Below, in pieces: positions 1 to 7,827 of a stretch of 64,000 nucleotides of DNA. The notes beneath the pieces were generated by a model. That model was not told where the DNA came from. It did no database searches and saw nothing but the letters and a program-made list of their open reading frames with translations. The translations under genes were made by a program, and so were the position numbers. Origin of the DNA: Pseudarthrobacter enclensis. Its GTDB lineage: Bacteria > Actinomycetota > Actinomycetes > Actinomycetales > Micrococcaceae. Every line of letters begins with the position of its first letter. The stretch's first letter is position 1. The stretch covers positions 124,001 through 188,000 of the forward strand of contig NZ_JAUSRE010000004.1 in assembly GCF_030811655.1 (NCBI RefSeq), written 5' to 3'.

Positions 1-2
1 AC

Positions 3-146
3 ACCCGCAAGCTGCTCATCGAAGGCAAGCCGCTGGACCTGGCCCGTCGGGGCTGGGAGTGGGCGATGGAACGCCGGGCCCAGCGCCAGCCCGGGGCAGC
101 CCGCCAACGTGAAGCCGCCGCCGTCGAACGCCGCGAAACCCCCTAA
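3..146 (+). CDS. C-terminal end of an unidentified protein (5' end outside window)
   Basis: An open frame enters from the left edge and ends in TAA at 144-146. The visible 47 residues are very rich in Arg, Ala and Glu (for example ARRGWEWAMERR), which suggests a charged cytoplasmic tail or helical C-terminus. I do not recognise the family from so short a piece. Its stop overlaps by a few bases the stop of the convergent gene on the minus strand, which is common at tightly packed convergent pairs and supports both reading frames. Confidence 0.5.
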   Translation, partial: TRKLLIEGKPLDLARRGWEWAMERRAQRQPGAARQREAAAVERRETP

Positions 147-1399
147 GCTTCTGCGGGCACCTGCGCCGCGGTCTTCCGGCCCAGCTCGGCCGTGCGCTTC
201 ACCGACCACCAGAGCAGCACCACCAGGAGCACGTTGCGCGTGGTGAGGATGGCCGCCATGACGGGGTGGGCGTGGATCAGCGGTGTGTAGAACAGCGGGT
301 AAATCACGAACGTGGTCATGGCGATGCCCATCAGCAGCGCCGCGGGTACCTTCCAGCGCTCCCAGTCGTGCGTCAGGCCAGCGATGATCACCGGCGCGAG
401 CCAGATGATGAACTGCGGGGAGCCGACCTTGTTAAACACGATGAATGCGGTGACCATCATGAGCGAACCCTCGAGGAACAGCTCCTCCCGCTCCGCGCCG
501 CGGCGCATGGCGCGCACCAGCAGGACGGCGGCCGTGACCGCTGCCAGCACCAGTAGCGGCTGCATCAGGAACGCAGCGGTACTGGCGCCCGGGCCGTACA
601 CCTCCGTGGAATTGATGGCTGTGTTGTCCGCCATTTTCGCGCCGGCGACGTGGAACACGCTCAGCCAGACCCAGGGGGTGGAGAAGGTGGCCTCAAGCTG
701 CATGCCGCGTTCGCCCTGGTTGAGGAGGAAGTCCATGATGTGCGGCAGGCCGCCGGTCAGCCAGGTTCCCAAACCGACGACGGCGGTGACGCCGGCGCCG
801 GCAAGGACTACTTGCATGCGCTTGTGGCTGGCGATGACGATGGGAACCAGGACGGCCGCGGGCCACACCTTGATCCAGGTGGCGATGCTGAGCAGGACCC
901 CCGCCACCACGGGCCGTTCGGCCGCGTAGAGCAGCGCGATCAGCACGATTGGCGCCGTGATGCCCTCCACCCGGGCGAAGCTCAGATAGCCCATGAAGAC
1001 GGTGAAGAACAGCCACCACCAGGCCGGTGCAATGCTCGTCACTTTCCGGGGGCCGCGGGTGAGGTAGAGGAGACCGACGGCGTTGAGCGCCGTGATGATC
1101 AGGAACCAGACCAGCAGATAGAGGCGTGGTCCCGCGATATTCGCAAGGAAGATGGGGATCTGCGCCAGCACCGGGTAGACCCAGGGGCTGATCTTTCCTG
1201 CCAGGTCAGCCGGGTTGTACCCGGCAGTGGCCCACTGCCGGTACTGCTCGGTGTCGCTGAACGTATCGCCGTTCAGGAAGAAGGACGCCATCCAGCCCAG
1301 GAAGTACAGGTGGACGACGGCGAAGCCCCACCAGACGCTGGAGGGGCGGGCGAACCAGTCCACCACCTTTGCCGGCAGGACCCTGCTGCGGACCGTCAC
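143..1399 (-). CDS. GT87-type (DUF2029) polytopic glycosyltransferase, copy 1
   Basis: A 418-residue integral membrane protein with about ten hydrophobic segments. It resembles GT-C fold, polyprenol-phosphate-sugar dependent glycosyltransferases of family GT87/DUF2029, which in actinobacteria mannosylate lipoglycans or other envelope glycans on the outer face of the membrane. After the first membrane segment comes FSDTEQYRQWATAG, where the Asp of the first external loop is the expected catalytic position of GT-C enzymes, followed by a SPWVYP motif. The same motifs occur in the next gene upstream on this strand, so the two are tandem paralogues. The short tail (GRKTAAQVPAEA) is cytoplasmic and polar. 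The specific sugar and acceptor cannot be read from sequence. Confidence 0.8.
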   Translation of the reverse strand: MTVRSRVLPAKVVDWFARPSSVWWGFAVVHLYFLGWMASFFLNGDTFSDTEQYRQWATAGYNPADLAGKISPWVYPVLAQIPIFLANIAGPRLYLLVWFLIITALNAVGLLYLTRGPRKVTSIAPAWWWLFFTVFMGYLSFARVEGITAPIVLIALLYAAERPVVAGVLLSIATWIKVWPAAVLVPIVIASHKRMQVVLAGAGVTAVVGLGTWLTGGLPHIMDFLLNQGERGMQLEATFSTPWVWLSVFHVAGAKMADNTAINSTEVYGPGASTAAFLMQPLLVLAAVTAAVLLVRAMRRGAEREELFLEGSLMMVTAFIVFNKVGSPQFIIWLAPVIIAGLTHDWERWKVPAALLMGIAMTTFVIYPLFYTPLIHAHPVMAAILTTRNVLLVVLLWWSVKRTAELGRKTAAQVPAEA

Positions 1400-1427
1400 C
1401 AGACGGTCAAAGAACCTCGTTGAAATC

Positions 1428-2855
1428 TCAGGTCTCCTTGAGCGCAGGGGCAGGTACAGCCGTCTTCTTGCCCAGCGAGTACAGGCGCCGGACGCTCCAC
1501 AGGAACAGCACCACCAGCAGGACGTTCCGGATTGTCAGCACCAGCGCCATCCAGGGGTTGTTGTGGCTGAGGGCGTCGTAGAAGAGGGGGTAGATGAAGT
1601 AGGTGGCCACGGCGATGGCGATCAGCATCAGGGCCGGGATCCGCCATTCGCGCCAGCTGTGCGCCAGGCCGACGGCGACGGCGGGCCCGAGCCACACCAT
1701 GAACTGGGGCGAGCCCACCTTGTTGAACACCACGAACGCGGTGGCGAGGGTCAGGGCGCCGGCCAGGAGCAGTTCGGTGCGGTCCACGCCACCGGCCACC
1801 TTGTGCTGCTTGCCGTTGTGCAGTGCCCAGAAGGTCAGCCCGGCCACCAGCAGGGCGGCGAGGACCAGGAGCGGCTGCATCAGCACGGACATCATGGCGG
1901 TGCCGGGGCCGTCCACCTGCATGGAGTTGATGTCCGTGTTCATGTACATCCGGGAGCCGCCCACGTTCAGGACGGAAAGCCAGAGCCAGGGTGTGGTGAA
2001 AGTGGCCTCGAGCTGCATGCCGCGGTCGCCCTGCTGGGTGAGGAAGTTCAGGAGCTTGGGGACGCTGCCCAGGGCTGCTGCCAGCGCGACGACGCCGGCC
2101 GTCGCCGCGATTCCTGCCAGCACCACCAGCAGGCGGTTCTTGACGACGGCGAAGAGGGCCAGCATGATGGCCGCCGGCCACACCTTCACCCAGGTCCCGA
2201 TGGCCAACAGGACCGAGGCGACGAACGGACGCTGCACGCCGTACGCCAGGGCCACCAGGACCAGCGGGGCGGTGAGGCCGTCCACGCGGGCGAAACCGAG
2301 CCAGCCCATCAGGAAAGTGAACACCAGCCACCACCAGCCGGCCGGGATGGCGCTGGTGTTGCGTCCCCGCTCCGTGAGTTTCAGGAGTGCCCAGGCGTTA
2401 AGGAGTGTGGTCATGAGGACCCAGAGGAAGAAGAATGGCCCGGGTCCTGCCACGCCTGCGATGGCCATGGGGATGAGCGCCAGGATGGGATAGACCCAGG
2501 GGCTGGGGCCGCCGGTGAGGTTGGCGTCATTGAAGCCAGCCATCGCCCATTCGCGGTAAATGAAGGTGTCGCTGAAGGCTTCCCCGCGGAGCGAGAGCGA
2601 CGCGGCGAAGACCAGGAAGACGAGGTGGACCACGATGAAGCCGGCCAGCAGGCCGCGTCCGGTGTTCAGCCAGTTCCGTACCGGGGTGGGGAGGATGACG
2701 TTGCGGGTCCTGGTCAGATTGCCGAAGAGAGCGTCGGTGGAAATGGCGGAATCCTTGTCAGGTCGTTGCACAGTCAGCGGTCGCGCAAAACGGCTCGGGT
2801 GGGGCCGCGAAGCGGGTTTAAGGGGGCACTGGAGGCCGTTAAAACGGGCTTCCAC
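1428..2855 (-). CDS. GT87-type (DUF2029) polytopic glycosyltransferase, copy 2
   Basis: Second copy of the GT-C membrane glycosyltransferase, with the same landmarks as its neighbour (FSDTFIYREWAMAG, SPWVYP, a QGDRGMQLEATF loop and a shared C-terminal half). The open frame allows 475 residues from a GTG at 2855, but the first 50 or so residues are polar, unlike the sibling, and the true start is unclear: there is a GTG at 2771 without a good ribosome site, and no ATG in the N-terminal stretch. It lies 28 bases upstream of copy 1 on the same strand, so the pair is probably one transcript. Tandem duplicates of this family often act at successive steps of glycan elongation; that is an inference here. 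Confidence 0.78.
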   Translation of the reverse strand: MEARFNGLQCPLKPASRPHPSRFARPLTVQRPDKDSAISTDALFGNLTRTRNVILPTPVRNWLNTGRGLLAGFIVVHLVFLVFAASLSLRGEAFSDTFIYREWAMAGFNDANLTGGPSPWVYPILALIPMAIAGVAGPGPFFFLWVLMTTLLNAWALLKLTERGRNTSAIPAGWWWLVFTFLMGWLGFARVDGLTAPLVLVALAYGVQRPFVASVLLAIGTWVKVWPAAIMLALFAVVKNRLLVVLAGIAATAGVVALAAALGSVPKLLNFLTQQGDRGMQLEATFTTPWLWLSVLNVGGSRMYMNTDINSMQVDGPGTAMMSVLMQPLLVLAALLVAGLTFWALHNGKQHKVAGGVDRTELLLAGALTLATAFVVFNKVGSPQFMVWLGPAVAVGLAHSWREWRIPALMLIAIAVATYFIYPLFYDALSHNNPWMALVLTIRNVLLVVLFLWSVRRLYSLGKKTAVPAPALKET

Positions 2856-3075
2856 TCCTGTTCAACTCTAATTGACGGTGCCCTGCTGCCAAGAATTGTC
2901 AGGACAAACAGAGGGCGGCAAGGCGCTGACCTGCGTCATTTATCTAAAGTTGCTGGCCCTTGGATGCTCGGGCACCATTGATCGAGGCGCTCCAGGCGCC
3001 CACCGCCTATGCAGCCAGGGGGAGCGCAGGGCGGCGCACGACCACCCACCCCCGAGAACCATAAGGCAACACACC
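2856..3075. other. Intergenic region between divergent genes
   Basis: About 220 bases (up to 300 if the GT87 copy 2 start is internal) separate the divergent starts of GT87 copy 2 and the 67-residue gene. It holds a perfect inverted repeat TTGTC-AG-GACAA at 2896-2907, which could be a regulator site for either side. I see no convincing -35/-10 pair with standard spacing and no further gene. Confidence 0.4.
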
Positions 3076-3279
3076 ATGAACTTCCCACTGACCCTCACCG
3101 TGTCCGACCGCCAGAGCATGGACAGCCAGCTCGACGACGCCGTCGCGGCAGCCAAGGCCCACGCCCTGACCGGCAAGCGCCACGGGATCCTGGTGACGCG
3201 CCATGGAGCCGACACGTTCACGGTTGACCTTAGCGAGGCAGTTCCCTTCGGCCTTACCCGCGAGTGCCAGGCCTGGTAA
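3076..3279 (+). CDS. Small conserved-looking protein, unknown function (67 aa)
   Basis: Starts at ATG 3076 with an AAGG ribosome site about 9 bases upstream (ataaggcaacacaccATG) and ends in TAA at 3277-3279. The 67-residue product begins MNFPLTLTVSDRQSMDSQL and contains a Lys/Arg/His-rich middle (TGKRHGILVTRHGADTF). It has no signal peptide or membrane segment. I do not recognise the family; the RHG string alone is not evidence of a phosphatase. A hairpin terminator overlaps the stop codon, so it is a monocistronic unit. An in-frame extension back to 2872 has no ribosome site and was not used. Confidence 0.65.
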   Translation: MNFPLTLTVSDRQSMDSQLDDAVAAAKAHALTGKRHGILVTRHGADTFTVDLSEAVPFGLTRECQAW

Positions 3280-3290
3280 GGCCTCTTTTT
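3269..3290 (+). terminator. Rho-independent terminator overlapping a stop codon
   Basis: AGGCC (3269-3273) pairs with GGCCT (3280-3284) across a 6-base loop that contains the TAA stop of the small gene, followed by CTTTTT. Short stem, but GC-only and with a proper T-run, in the right place. Confidence 0.6.
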
Positions 3291-3364
3291 AGCCGGCTTT
3301 CGGCGTAGGCGCGTTCCGCGCCGTCCTGTCCTGCCGCCGTCGTCAGCGTGTTGCTGCTGCGTGG

Positions 3365-3628
3365 CTAGCTGCCGCCGCTGTTGTCCCCGTCCCCGCCGGC
3401 CACGCGGTTGCTGCGCTGCTGGAGCCGGTCGATGTGCTTCGACGCCTCTGCCTTGCTCAGGTCAGCGGGCAGTTCTTCGCCTGCCTCCCTGGCCAGCGTA
3501 TCGAGGTAGCTGCGCTGCGCCGCCGTCATGGGTTCATCCCCGGTAACCCAGTCTTCCGGATCCCGGTTGAGGCCTGCATTGGGTTCCGGCTCCGGACTTC
3601 CGATTGTCTCCTGGTTGCTGTCGCTCAT
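3365..3628 (-). CDS. DUF3072 domain protein
   Basis: An 87-residue acidic protein starting MSDSNQETIGSPEPEP. The first 40 residues are disordered and acidic. The second half, MTAAQRSYLDTLAREAG through LSKAEASKHIDRLQ, matches the DUF3072 pattern of actinobacteria: a two-helix module with the sequence TxxQxxYLxxLxxxAG followed by LTKxEASxxIDxLQ. The function of the family is unknown. The frame is open upstream to 3730, but the Met at 3628 marks where the family-like composition begins, so I place the start there although the ribosome site is weak. It faces away from the dehydrogenase at 3751. Confidence 0.75.
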   Translation of the reverse strand: MSDSNQETIGSPEPEPNAGLNRDPEDWVTGDEPMTAAQRSYLDTLAREAGEELPADLSKAEASKHIDRLQQRSNRVAGGDGDNSGGS

Positions 3629-3750
3629 GGACACGAGTCTAGGTGTGGGGACCGACAATCCACAGGAGCTTGCCGCCCTGATGAATAACCAGCCGATTCC
3701 TGGAAACGTTGACTTGGTAGGCAAAGCCAAACATTGACCAGGAGGATGGC

Positions 3751-4626
3751 GTGCAGGACAGCAAACTCAACGTAGCGGTGCTGGGGACCGGAATCATGGG
3801 GGCAGCCATGGCGCGGAACCTCCTCAAGGCAGGTCACCAGGTTGCGGTGTGGAACCGCGATGGGGCCAAAACCGAGCCCCTGGCCGCCGATGGTGCCAGG
3901 CGTGCCGCGAACCCTGCCGAGGCTGTTGACGCGGCCGACGTGGTGCTGACCATGCTCTACGACGCAGAAGCGGTGCAGCAGGTGATGCGCAGCGCAGCCC
4001 CCGGCCTCCGGCGCGGCACTGCCTGGGTGCAGTCCACCACGGTGGGGGTGCAGGATGCGGCGGCCCTGGCGGACCTGGCTGCGGAGCTGGGTGTGGAGTT
4101 GGTGGAAGCGCCCGTTTCCGGGACAAGGGCTCCTGCCGAAGCAGGCCAGCTCCTGGTGCTCGCCGCCGCGCCTGAGCCGCTGCGCGGGCGGGTAGCTCCA
4201 GTGCTTGATGCCATTGGCGCCCGCATCATCTGGACCGGCGAAGATCCCTCCAAAGGTTCCGCGGCGCGGCTCAAGCTCGTGGTCAACAGCTGGGTCATCG
4301 CCGCCTCCAACGCAGCCGGCGAGGTGGTTGCCCTCGCGCAGGCGCTGGACGTGGACCCGCAGCAGTTCCTGGACGTGGTGGACGGCGGCCCGCTCGACCT
4401 TCCCTATCTGCGGATGAAGATGGACCTCATTGTGAAGGACGCCCTGGAGCCGGCGTCCTTCGCCGTGGACACGGCGCGCAAGGACGCCCACCTCATTGTT
4501 GATGCCGCCGCTGAATACGGCCTGAAGCTCGATGGCGCCGAGGCCTCCGCGGCCAGGCTGGACCGCGTCGCGGAGCAGGGCCGCAGCAAACAGGACATGG
4601 CCGCCGCTTACCACGCCAGCCGGTGA
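3751..4626 (+). CDS. NAD(P)-dependent 3-hydroxyacid dehydrogenase-like protein (HIBADH family)
   Basis: A 291-residue soluble oxidoreductase of the beta-hydroxyacid dehydrogenase family (3-hydroxyisobutyrate dehydrogenase, tartronate semialdehyde reductase, glyoxylate reductase relatives). The N-terminal Rossmann motif VLGTGIMGAAMARNL is at residues 10-24. The substrate-binding motif APVSGTRAPAEAG is near 120-132, and the catalytic Lys lies in RLKLVVNSW near 172. The C-terminal all-helical domain is present. The start is GTG 3751, five bases after a perfect AGGAGG (3740-3745); the ATG inside that site is out of frame. The substrate cannot be fixed from sequence. A decayed relative of this family lies at 20783-21448. 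Confidence 0.85.
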   Translation: MQDSKLNVAVLGTGIMGAAMARNLLKAGHQVAVWNRDGAKTEPLAADGARRAANPAEAVDAADVVLTMLYDAEAVQQVMRSAAPGLRRGTAWVQSTTVGVQDAAALADLAAELGVELVEAPVSGTRAPAEAGQLLVLAAAPEPLRGRVAPVLDAIGARIIWTGEDPSKGSAARLKLVVNSWVIAASNAAGEVVALAQALDVDPQQFLDVVDGGPLDLPYLRMKMDLIVKDALEPASFAVDTARKDAHLIVDAAAEYGLKLDGAEASAARLDRVAEQGRSKQDMAAAYHASR

Positions 4627-4674
4627 CAATGGCAGCTGCCCAGCAGCCGAAACCTGCGGGATAGCGCTTGCCCA

Positions 4675-4703
4675 TTGACGTTACCTGCGTCACCTTCTAT
4701 ATT
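4675..4703 (+). promoter_or_regulatory. Sigma-70-type promoter with overlapping inverted repeat
   Basis: TTGACG (4675-4680), a 17-base spacer and TATATT (4698-4703) form a near-consensus housekeeping promoter reading into the transporter at 4830, leaving a leader of about 120 bases. The -35 and spacer also contain the inverted repeat TGACG-N7-CGTCA (4676-4692), well placed to be a repressor or activator site. No regulator gene is adjacent. Confidence 0.7.
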
Positions 4704-4829
4704 GGATGAATCGATTCAAGAGCCGCTGCTTCAGTCCCTGTGGGCAGCTCCGGGCGCATACAACAGCCCGGAACGCCTGCTGCTCCCAGCGGTTCCGGTT
4801 CCTTGCCAATGACGACGAAGGACAAGCAC

Positions 4830-6188
4830 ATGAGCACCACCCCAACCCGGGCGCCCCTCACCAGCCAGGGTGCTGGAACAGGATCGCGGGACCCGAGGAA
4901 AGCGGCGATGAGTGGCTGGATCGGGAGCGCCCTGGAGTACTACGACTTCGCCCTGTACTCCCTGGCGGCAACCCTGGTCTTCCCCACCATTTTCTTTCCG
5001 TCGGAGAACCCTACAGTCGGGATCATCGCTTCCCTTGCCACCTACGCGGTGGGCTACGTCTCCCGCCCGGTAGGCGCCGTGGTCCTCGGTGCCTACGGCG
5101 ACCGGCACGGGCGCAAGAAGGTGCTGGTCTTCGCCATGCTGCTCATGGGCTTTGCCACCTTCGCTGTCGGACTCCTGCCCACGTATGGCCAGGTGGGCCT
5201 CCTGGCCCCCGCGCTCCTGGTGCTCCTGCGCCTGATCCAGGGCTTTGCCGTGGCCGGCGAACTTGGCGGCGCCAGCGCCATGATCGTGGAGCATTCCCCC
5301 GACGCCAGGCGCGGATTCTTTGCAAGCTTCAGCCTCCAGGGCACCCAGGTGGGATCCATCCTGGCCACCGCCGTCCTGCTCCCGCTCGCCGCCGTCCTCC
5401 CGGCTGGCCAGTTCGGCGCCTGGGGATGGCGTATCCCGTTCCTGCTCAGCGCCGTCGTAATCCTGGCAGGCTACTTCATCCGCCGGCGCGTCCAGGAACC
5501 GCCCACGTACGCGGCGAACACCGGGACGCCCGGCGGCCGCCGCCGCTTCCCGCTCGCGGAGCTGCTGCGCACCCGGCCGGGTGCCCTGGTCCGCTGCATC
5601 CTCATGACCTTCACCAACGTGATCGGCATGGCCACCCTGATTTTCGGCGTCTCCTACGCCACCCAAAAGGGCTATGGCAACGGTTTCTCCAGCAGCGAGT
5701 TCCTCTGGGTGACCCTTGTGGCCAACATTGCCGCCGTCGTGACCATCCCGCTGTTCGGCGCCCTGTCCGACCGGATCGGGCGGCGTATCCTCATGGCGGC
5801 CGGCGGCGTCGTCGGCGGCCTGCTGGTCACCGGGTACCTGTGGGCGATCCAGCTGGGCAGCCTGCCGTTGGTCTTCGTCTGCGTGGTGATCGTCCAGGGC
5901 ATCTTCTTCCAGATGTGGAATGCCACCTTCGCCACATTCTTCCAGGAGCAGTTCCCCATGCGGATCCGCGTGACCGGCTTCGCCGTCTCGCAGAACATCG
6001 GCCTCATGATCGCGTCGTTCTTCCCGAGCATCTTCACCGCGATCGCCCCTCCGGGCTCCGCCAATGTCCCGCTGACCATTGGGTTGACGACGCTGGGCAT
6101 CTGCCTTGTCTCGGCAGTGGCCACCCTGATCTCCGCCGACACAAGGGGCAAGTCCCTCGAAGACCTGGAGGGTCACAAAGCCGGCTGA
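4830..6188 (+). CDS. MFS transporter, metabolite:H+ symporter (MHS) subfamily
   Basis: A 452-residue transporter with about twelve membrane segments. It carries the MHS signatures: SALEYYDFALYSLAA in helix 1, the loop 2-3 motif VGAVVLGAYGDRHGRKKVL, and RGFFASFSLQGTQVGS between helices 4 and 5. The family (KgtP, ProP, ShiA, CitA relatives) imports carboxylates, osmolytes or aromatic acids by proton symport at the cytoplasmic membrane. The start at ATG 4830 is chosen because GAAGGA lies 7 bases upstream; an in-frame Met at 4809 has no ribosome site. It has its own promoter and no metabolic partner gene, so the substrate is open. A second MHS transporter is at 21445-22794. Confidence 0.87.
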   Translation: MSTTPTRAPLTSQGAGTGSRDPRKAAMSGWIGSALEYYDFALYSLAATLVFPTIFFPSENPTVGIIASLATYAVGYVSRPVGAVVLGAYGDRHGRKKVLVFAMLLMGFATFAVGLLPTYGQVGLLAPALLVLLRLIQGFAVAGELGGASAMIVEHSPDARRGFFASFSLQGTQVGSILATAVLLPLAAVLPAGQFGAWGWRIPFLLSAVVILAGYFIRRRVQEPPTYAANTGTPGGRRRFPLAELLRTRPGALVRCILMTFTNVIGMATLIFGVSYATQKGYGNGFSSSEFLWVTLVANIAAVVTIPLFGALSDRIGRRILMAAGGVVGGLLVTGYLWAIQLGSLPLVFVCVVIVQGIFFQMWNATFATFFQEQFPMRIRVTGFAVSQNIGLMIASFFPSIFTAIAPPGSANVPLTIGLTTLGICLVSAVATLISADTRGKSLEDLEGHKAG

Positions 6189-6219
6189 CGCCGTCGTGCG
6201 TCCCGCCACTGCAGCCCGG

Positions 6220-6792
6220 CTAGGGCAGCCGGCTTGGGCGCAGGAGGCTGGGCTCCCCGGCCCCGCCCGGATCCAAAGGCACCGGGCTGATCAGCACGGC
6301 CGGGCCCCTGTGCAGGAGTCCGCTGGACAGGGCCCGGCACCGGATCCCGCCCCGTCCGCGCATGGCAGGGTGCGCCCCGGGTGCCAGCATTTCGTTCATC
6401 CACGCACACGGCTGGGCGTGCCGGCCGCCGTGGAACCGCACCACCGAGCCACCCGATTCGAGTGCGAAGTCCTGCCCCAGCAGCGGCGCCAACTGGGCGC
6501 CCCGCAGCACCACGTTGCGGCGGGTGAGCAGGGGATCGAACGGCGCGGCACCCAGGTCCGCGGCTATGGCTTCCAGTGACTCGACGGCGAACAGGGTGAC
6601 GGCGGCGTCCATGTGGGCGGCTTTGCCGAAGAACCGGTCCCCGACGATGCCCTTGCCGGCCACCACCTCCACCTGCTCCGCGTCCGTGGTGGGGACGTCG
6701 GCGGCGCCGTCCCGGGCTCGGCCGAAATAGGCGTGTGCGGGGGAGACCAGCAGGTGCAGGATGTCGACGTCGTACCGGAACTTTTCGGGCAT
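6220..6792 (-). CDS. MOSC domain protein
   Basis: A 190-residue stand-alone MOSC (molybdenum cofactor sulfurase C-terminal) domain. The family delivers or transfers sulfur on Moco enzymes or reduces N-hydroxylated compounds. Family landmarks are VVAGKGIVGDRFFG near residues 43-56, RRNVVLRGAQLAPLLGQDF near 91-109, and the conserved Cys in QPCAWMNEML near 128, followed by RGRGGIRCRALSSG. There is no FeS or beta-barrel partner domain, so it resembles YiiM-like or actinobacterial single-domain MOSC proteins. The 60-base gap to the divergent hydrolase gene carries no recognised promoter. The physiological partner is unknown. Confidence 0.85.
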   Translation of the reverse strand: MPEKFRYDVDILHLLVSPAHAYFGRARDGAADVPTTDAEQVEVVAGKGIVGDRFFGKAAHMDAAVTLFAVESLEAIAADLGAAPFDPLLTRRNVVLRGAQLAPLLGQDFALESGGSVVRFHGGRHAQPCAWMNEMLAPGAHPAMRGRGGIRCRALSSGLLHRGPAVLISPVPLDPGGAGEPSLLRPSRLP

Positions 6793-6852
6793 ACGGCCAG
6801 CGTAGGCCAGCCCGTGTTGAAATCCTGCCGTCGGGTGGCAGGATCAGGGACC

Positions 6853-7815
6853 ATGGAGACCTCAGCTGCCGCGCGCGCCGGCGCACCGCCCGGGAAACGG
6901 ACGGCCCTCCACTGGGTGTCGGCGGTATGCGCCGCCGCGTTGATGGGGGTTGCACTGTGGATGCTCGCGGGGAACCCGGCCGTCCTGCACGGCCACCCGC
7001 TGCTGCCGGGCATCCTGCTGGCCGCGGCTGCCGCCGGTTCAGCATGGGCGGTCCTGCTCTGGCGCCGCCGCGATATCCCCCGACCGCGCTCCGCTGTCCG
7101 GGCCGTGGGAGCCTGGACCGGCCGCCTGGCCGTGCTGGCGCTCGCCGCCGGGCTGGCCTGGCTCAACCCCTTTGCCTACCAGCCCGGCCCGACGGCGGAG
7201 GCCGGCCCCACGTCGGACCTCACCGTCACCGAGACCACCACCACGATCACCATGTCACCAGAGGGAGGCACCACCACGAAGGGACTGGTCTTCTACCCCG
7301 GGGCGCGGGTGGATGCCCGAGCCTACCAGGACATCCTGGCGCCGGCCGTCGGCGCCGGGTACCGGGTGATCATCCTCAAGGAACCCCTGGGGCTCAGCCT
7401 CCTGGACGGAAACCAGGCCCGCGGTGCCATCGCGGACAACCCGGATATCACCACGTGGGCGGTAGGTGGCCATTCCCTGGGCGGAGTGTCCGCATCGTCA
7501 TTCGCCCTGAAGAATGCCTACGTCACAGGCCTGGTGCTGTACGCCTCCTACCCGGTGGAATCACTGCGCGGACGGGGCGGTCTCTCCGTCCTGTCCGTCT
7601 CCGGCACCCAGGACGGACTCAGCACGCCGGACAAGATCGAAGCCTCGCGGGAACTCCTGCCCCCGGACACGGAATTCGCCGCCGTCCAGGGAGGCGTGCA
7701 CGCGTTCTTCGGCGACTACGGTGTTCAGCCCGGCGACGGCGAACCCGGCATCAGCCGGGCGGCCGCCCAGCAGCAGATCGCAGCAGCCATGGTCAGCTTC
7801 CTGGGCCGGCTCTAA
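6853..7815 (+). CDS. Membrane-anchored alpha/beta hydrolase (abhydrolase_5 type)
   Basis: A 320-residue protein with three N-terminal membrane helices (residues about 20-105) followed by an extracytoplasmic or peripheral alpha/beta hydrolase domain. The domain contains KGLVFYPGARVDARAY, a nucleophile elbow GGHSLGG with Ser near residue 209, an Asp in SGTQDGLSTP and a terminal His in GGVHAFFGDYG; these form the expected catalytic triad. It resembles the alpha/beta hydrolase family of actinobacterial membrane-linked esterases, whose substrates are unknown. ATG 6853 is the first start that gives a normal N-terminus; a longer open frame upstream lies opposite the MOSC gene and is ignored. It is convergent with the UvrA-like gene. 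Confidence 0.82.
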   Translation: METSAAARAGAPPGKRTALHWVSAVCAAALMGVALWMLAGNPAVLHGHPLLPGILLAAAAAGSAWAVLLWRRRDIPRPRSAVRAVGAWTGRLAVLALAAGLAWLNPFAYQPGPTAEAGPTSDLTVTETTTTITMSPEGGTTTKGLVFYPGARVDARAYQDILAPAVGAGYRVIILKEPLGLSLLDGNQARGAIADNPDITTWAVGGHSLGGVSASSFALKNAYVTGLVLYASYPVESLRGRGGLSVLSVSGTQDGLSTPDKIEASRELLPPDTEFAAVQGGVHAFFGDYGVQPGDGEPGISRAAAQQQIAAAMVSFLGRL

Positions 7816-7827
7816 GGCCCGGGAGGA

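Noticed and set aside
1215..2981. 588-codon plus-strand open frame opposite GT87 copy 2
   Set aside because: Rich in His, Gln, Gly and Glu with no hydrophobic core; it is the GC-driven antisense shadow of the membrane protein on the other strand.
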